A DNA stretch of 64,000 nucleotides from Ancylostoma caninum (Eukaryota > Nematoda > Chromadorea > Rhabditida > Ancylostomatidae), in the NCBI GenBank assembly GCA_037903475.1, contig JBAJFG010000029.1, positions 1,261,501 through 1,325,500 on the forward strand. Reading direction: 5' to 3'. The translations under genes and the position numbers were made by a program. A model generated the notes under the pieces. It worked only from the letters and a program-made list of their open reading frames with translations, searched no databases and was not told the DNA's origin. The number at the start of each line of letters is the position of its first letter. The first letter of the stretch is position 1. Shown here piece by piece: positions 59,467 to 64,000 of the stretch.

Positions 59467-62400
59467 CCTAAAGCATGATGTAATAAATACTACCGTAAAT
59501 TTGTCTACCGTGGTTTTAAGCTGAAGATTGATAACACCTGAGAAATTGAACAGAATCTAAATAAATTTGGAGGTAGGCTTGCGAGGATGCTTTAAATCGT
59601 ATACGAAAACGAACCATACTCTTATCACTTCGAATCGCCAGCGAAAAGGACTGATAAGCTAAGGAACGGCGTGAGAAATTTCATAACACATGAGAGACCA
59701 GTGCGGAAGAAGCAAGAGCGACAAGCACATGAAAATGGAACAACTCAACACCTGGTCTAGGAATGCTCTTTTTCGCCACTTACCCTGCTTTTGTTCAAGT
59801 CAAAAGAGCATTTGATGCAAGCCTCCTCTATAACAAGGCATATAGATGTTAGACTGGGTAAGTGGACCTGGGCTGAGACCTGTTAGCAGTATTTCGCTTA
59901 GGCTTTTTTTTCATTGATATGGGTGTGAACCAGAAGGAAAGTGTTCCATCTGGACTAGAAAATAGATGCAGTTATCGAGGATTTTACGAAATATGTATGC
60001 ATTGAATAGGATAGAAATGAATAGAATAATAAAAGAAGTTTTAGGATAGAAAATCTAAAAGTAAACCAAAAAGGCAAAGTTTTGCCTAAATTACGATTTT
60101 TAGGCATTGACAAATTTTGGGCCGCCTCAATGCGCTGATTTCAGTGATATGAGCGAAATGGGCGGAAGCTGCCAGCAAACCTTTTCACGACGACCTATCT
60201 GATCGTAGTTTGTACCAGTAATGGTAGCCTAACGCATGCATAATATGTAGAAAGCCGTTTTACTTTGGCAATAACCATGCAACAGGTACAGCTCATTTGA
60301 GATGGGACACTGGGCTTCTCCAAAACCTTCGCTTACTCTCAGGAAAAGTCGGAGAGAAGAGTTTCTTTGGTAGCTCACTCATACTCTAATCCTGTGGAAA
60401 TTTCGACGACTATTTTTGAGGCAAGCCTCTCCCTTTGAAATAGTGGCAACTGTAGAAGAAAATTCATGCAAGCAAGAGCAACAATGGAGGTATGAAAAAG
60501 AGATTGTACTTCTACACTATATTATGAACTACTAAAATTCTTTGACCACTCTAAAGGGGAAAATTTGTAGCACGGAAGAGAAAACTGTCATTAGCTTTCT
60601 CGCACCACTGGCCTAGACAGAACAGATCATCTCGTGTAAGGAAATAATGCAGGTGAACGTGTTTTTTTTTCTTGTTTAAGAGCGGACTACCTACATGTCT
60701 GCGGATGAGTTATTCTATGGGGAGTTGAATTGGGAAAAATTGCTACTTGTAGAGATCAGAAAAATCTGCTGAAATATCTATATTGGAATTGAAATTGGAA
60801 AAAAAATTCGACTCGGAAGGTTGAAGAATCGGAAAAGGAGAGCGTCCTGCGGGCCAAGAAGGGGAACAAGAACCACCTGTATTTTTTGAATGCTCGAATA
60901 TCCGGACATTTGAATGGTTTTTCTCATCGAATACTTTCTCTCAAATTTCCATTCCACTATGTATAATCAGCCTCTGATATAAACTTGACAATTCTCACTA
61001 ATGGTCAAAGGCAGCAATGCAAAGACGCGCAAGTCTCTTATTTTTAAACGTTTTTCAATGTTGCATTTTGTTTTCATCATTTTCCAATTTTTCTATCCTC
61101 TTCACACTTTCGTGAAGGCTAGAAAAAGTTGTATAGCGTTCATGCAGTTTTAGAAAAAATTCCCTTTATAAAGAACAAAACACTCATTATGAGTTTATTC
61201 GAGTTTAGTTTGACTGCTGATGGAAGTGTTTATACTTCTTCACAAGGCGATGGCGCCGCGCCGGCGTCCACAACATGCGCAAAGAGACTAGCCAGCGGGG
61301 TAGTTAGCTGTGTACGTCGTTTATTTATTCATTTTCTCATTTATTCATTTATCCGCGGTGTTCCCATAAACAAGCACAGCATGTAATAATTTTCGAACGG
61401 ACAGCTAAAATAAAACTGAAAAACCGATGCGACAGAAAAGGCATAGCTCGGCGATGCTTCGGTCTAATATGGAGCCGATAAATTTTGAATTTGAAAAATT
61501 CATATTGAAGGACATTGGAGAAATGGGTGCGAACATGTGACGGGTCCCCACGGCGTTGTGTCGCGCAAATAATCGCCAACTACTACAATGCGAGCTTAAT
61601 ATTTGCATGCTTACAGGAGGAATCAGGGGCGCTTTTGAACGGTTTCTATGAATGCGACGGTAATCCGCAATGAAGTATAAACACAACAATTACTAAGCAC
61701 AAACGATAAACATCTACAAACTACAGTGATCCGCATCATTCCTGTTATCAAGAGTAGTGTGAATAGATGATTAAAGAGTTTCACGAAACATAAGAGATGA
61801 AAGGTCTTTACACAGCGCTGTCCCTTTGATACGTCGATTCCAATAAGGGATTGACCAGCTCCACAAAAACTCCAAGAGAACCGATACCATGAGGAGTGAA
61901 ATCACTAATCACCTCGTCAGGTGGTAATGATTGGTCGGGTAGTAATGGGGAGGGACATGAAGGTTCATGTAAACTAGCGTATTATTAGTTATGCTTTCTT
62001 CTCTTCTGTAAAGGGCTTGTTATTATCTCTGGAAACAGTATGCCCCAACAACTACTACTTTCTATAGTGCATCAATTACGCTCAGTTCATGAGGTCATTA
62101 AAGAGACAGAGCGACTATGCTAAAACTAGGAAAAGGGTTGTGTGAAGATTTTATAACCATATGTGACCTTTTAGTTATTAACCACCTTAGGTAGATGGGT
62201 ATTCTGAGAAAAAGTCTAGCAAAAAACTATTGTAGTAGGCAGTTTAGCGTCGAGAACAAATGAAAAGAAAGATGGAAAGAAACCAACTCAATGTAATGTG
62301 CATGATTTGTCGACTGCTGTTGGCGGCGCATTAGTCGTTGATCGCCTACGACAAGTGTTTACTTTCACCGGCTAGTTTCCCTGTGACATTTCGGTAACTC

Positions 62401-63310
62401 TTTTACTAATGTGTATTGTATGACAAAGTCCAGTGGATTTCCGAGGCGACCTCGAATATCCCAATGATTTTTATTTTATTGAAACTAAATGTGGCAGGAT
62501 TCACGAGGGTCCCCCGGAGGTTCGCAGTTTCTCGCTCTTCCAAACCAGACAAGCTTCTCGAGCACAGTGGTGCACCTCGCTGCTACCTTTTGTTCAAGGT
62601 ATTCTCAGTTTACGAGCTAGTCCAGCCAACACATCCTCTCCCAGTTCATTCAGTTCGTGTTGGCTACATCAATGTGAGATCCAAAGCCAAAGGTGAATTA
62701 AGAATACCATTGAACTTTCCAAGCCTCTGGAAAGAGGTCGGGACGCAGGTCGAGTAAAGTGCCCCATTAACAATTTTTAGGGCACGGCATTAAATGTCAG
62801 TTTTTAAACCATGCGACTTATCTGTTGCACACGATCACTGTTTTGTTGCTCAGCCCACTCAAATTCCAAATAGAGTAAACAACATATTGTTATGTTACAT
62901 TTTATACAAGCAGCAAGTTATGCAAAACGAACAATATGTAAGGAAAGAACCCATTCCGGGAAGATAATGCCGGGAACGTTACTACAAAGATATGGGTGAC
63001 ACAGCCTTACAAAGCGATAGAATTGGCAACAAATTAATGCAAATATAGCACAGCAAATTAAAATGAATGGGTAGGTGCTTGTGACAAGGAAAAATCATCT
63101 ACAAATAACGTTAAAATTATTACAAGATTATTTTTTCATCATTGCATGTGAATATCATTGCGTTATTCTTAACTAATTCAGATATAATAGTAAAAGAATC
63201 ACGGATGTGTTATTAACAATGTTGGCTATCCGCTCTATTATGAAAAGGACATTTTTAAGTGATAAAGGGAAAAGCTAATGCATACAAGTCAAAGCTGTTG
63301 CCTAACTGTC
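59467..63310. other. No gene recognised
   Basis: Upstream of E3 and downstream of the next esterase. Plus-strand open frames at 62416-62757 overlap in two phases and end GELRIPLNFPSLWKEV; no family was recognised. The rest is AT-rich sequence without repeats that could be defined. Confidence 0.35.
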
Positions 63311-63420
63311 TCACAGTGCCAACAGTTCCTTTTTAACTTCATCAGATGATTTCTGCGTTGGTAGTAGCTGCACCATATCGAAACCATATTCACGGATTTT
63401 GTGCCAGAACGCAGTTGACT
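63311..63420 (-). CDS. Last exon of a fourth carboxylesterase (partial)
   Basis: Reads STAFWHKIREYGFDMVQLLP, equivalent to exon 14 of E2 and E3, with a TTTTTTCAG acceptor and stop at 63311. The tail is KKELLAL rather than KQEL, extended by LAL. No upstream exon was found between 63421 and the window end, so the rest probably lies beyond it, if it exists. Confidence 0.75.
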
Positions 63421-64000
63421 CTGAAAAAATCTCATGTTAGCCGTATGAGGAGTTCTTCCAAAGCAGTTTACTTCTCTATAGCAGGAAGACCTCGAAATGC
63501 TTGGAATGACAGATGTTCTTTACTAACTGAATTGTTAGCCGAGACTGTTTGATCCGTTCAAAGTAAAACCTCAGCCTGTCGTCACGGACATGGTATACTG
63601 TTGAGTGCGAATTTCCAACACTACTGAAAATGCCACAGAACCTGTTCTCCAGAATTCCGATCAGTAAAGGGTTTTTCATTCTTCTTTTTTTCAGTGAATT
63701 CTTGTTTATTGACGATTCATCAGGCCGGAGCGAAATAAATTGCCAAACGGACACTCCTTCTCAAAATGTTCAAAGTGTCACAACTCGGCTCGAGCTGCTG
63801 ATCAATTTAGCGCTCTTTTGATTAGTTACATCTTTCCTAGCAGTGGAATAAAATTGTGTGAATCTAATAGACATTGAAAATCGAGTTTGCAACTATCTGC
63901 AAAGTTTTGGTAGACGACTTCAGTATGGTAAGAATCAGTTATTCACCGCTGACGTAGGCTTCCATCTGGAGCTCAAAGGTCCGAGGAATAAGGAGAATGA
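63421..64000. other. No exon recognised
   Basis: Probably intron or flank of the fourth esterase. No match to exon 13 of the family was seen. Confidence 0.35.

Noticed and set aside
62416..62757. Plus-strand frame of 113 codons as a gene
   Set aside because: Two phases are equally open over most of it, there is no recognisable domain and no splice partners.
1..64000. tRNA and rRNA genes
   Set aside because: No convincing tRNA B-box with cloverleaf, and no rRNA core sequence was recognised by eye. A dedicated tRNA scan could still find one.

Overview
The window is animal nuclear DNA, AT-rich and intron-rich. Short phase-consistent introns ending in TTTCAG-like acceptors, a gut-type pepsin family, tandem carboxylesterases, an RTE-type LINE, a decayed mariner and many small inverted-repeat elements fit a parasitic clade V (strongylid, hookworm-like) nematode. 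That assignment is inference from gene families; no species marker was seen.

Left third (about 0.8-17 kb): a large imperfect inverted duplication. Arm 832-5378 and arm 12873-16940 each carry one eight-exon pepsin-family (A1) aspartic protease gene, transcribed outward. Copy A (2302-4117, minus) keeps both catalytic Asp motifs. Copy B (14120-15887, plus) has an open reading frame but its second motif reads DIGTL instead of DTGTS, and one intron has a GC donor. The 7.5 kb spacer holds a multi-exon FLYWCH-like zinc-finger gene (7607-8976), C-rich DNA, a 60-bp minisatellite and a small inverted-repeat element.

Middle and right (about 17-64 kb): a tandem array of type-B carboxylesterase genes, all on the minus strand. 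E2 (43950-49037) and E3 (54850-59466) each have 14 recognisable exons with a Ser-Glu-His triad and end in KQEL. E1 (19604-21668) is a 5' remnant of four exons. Ep (27284-28965) is a 3' remnant next to a LINE. The last exon of a fourth gene lies at 63311-63420. Intergenic DNA upstream of E1 resembles that upstream of E2, so the duplicated unit is gene plus about 5 kb of flank.

Between the genes are transposon remnants and fold-back repeats: TTAA-bounded elements, a TA-bounded element, nested small elements, a mariner with recognisable transposase, several long palindromes, and a minisatellite family seen at three places. About half the window has no recognisable gene. Exon borders were placed by splice signals, phase and paralogue comparison only; no transcript or database evidence was available.
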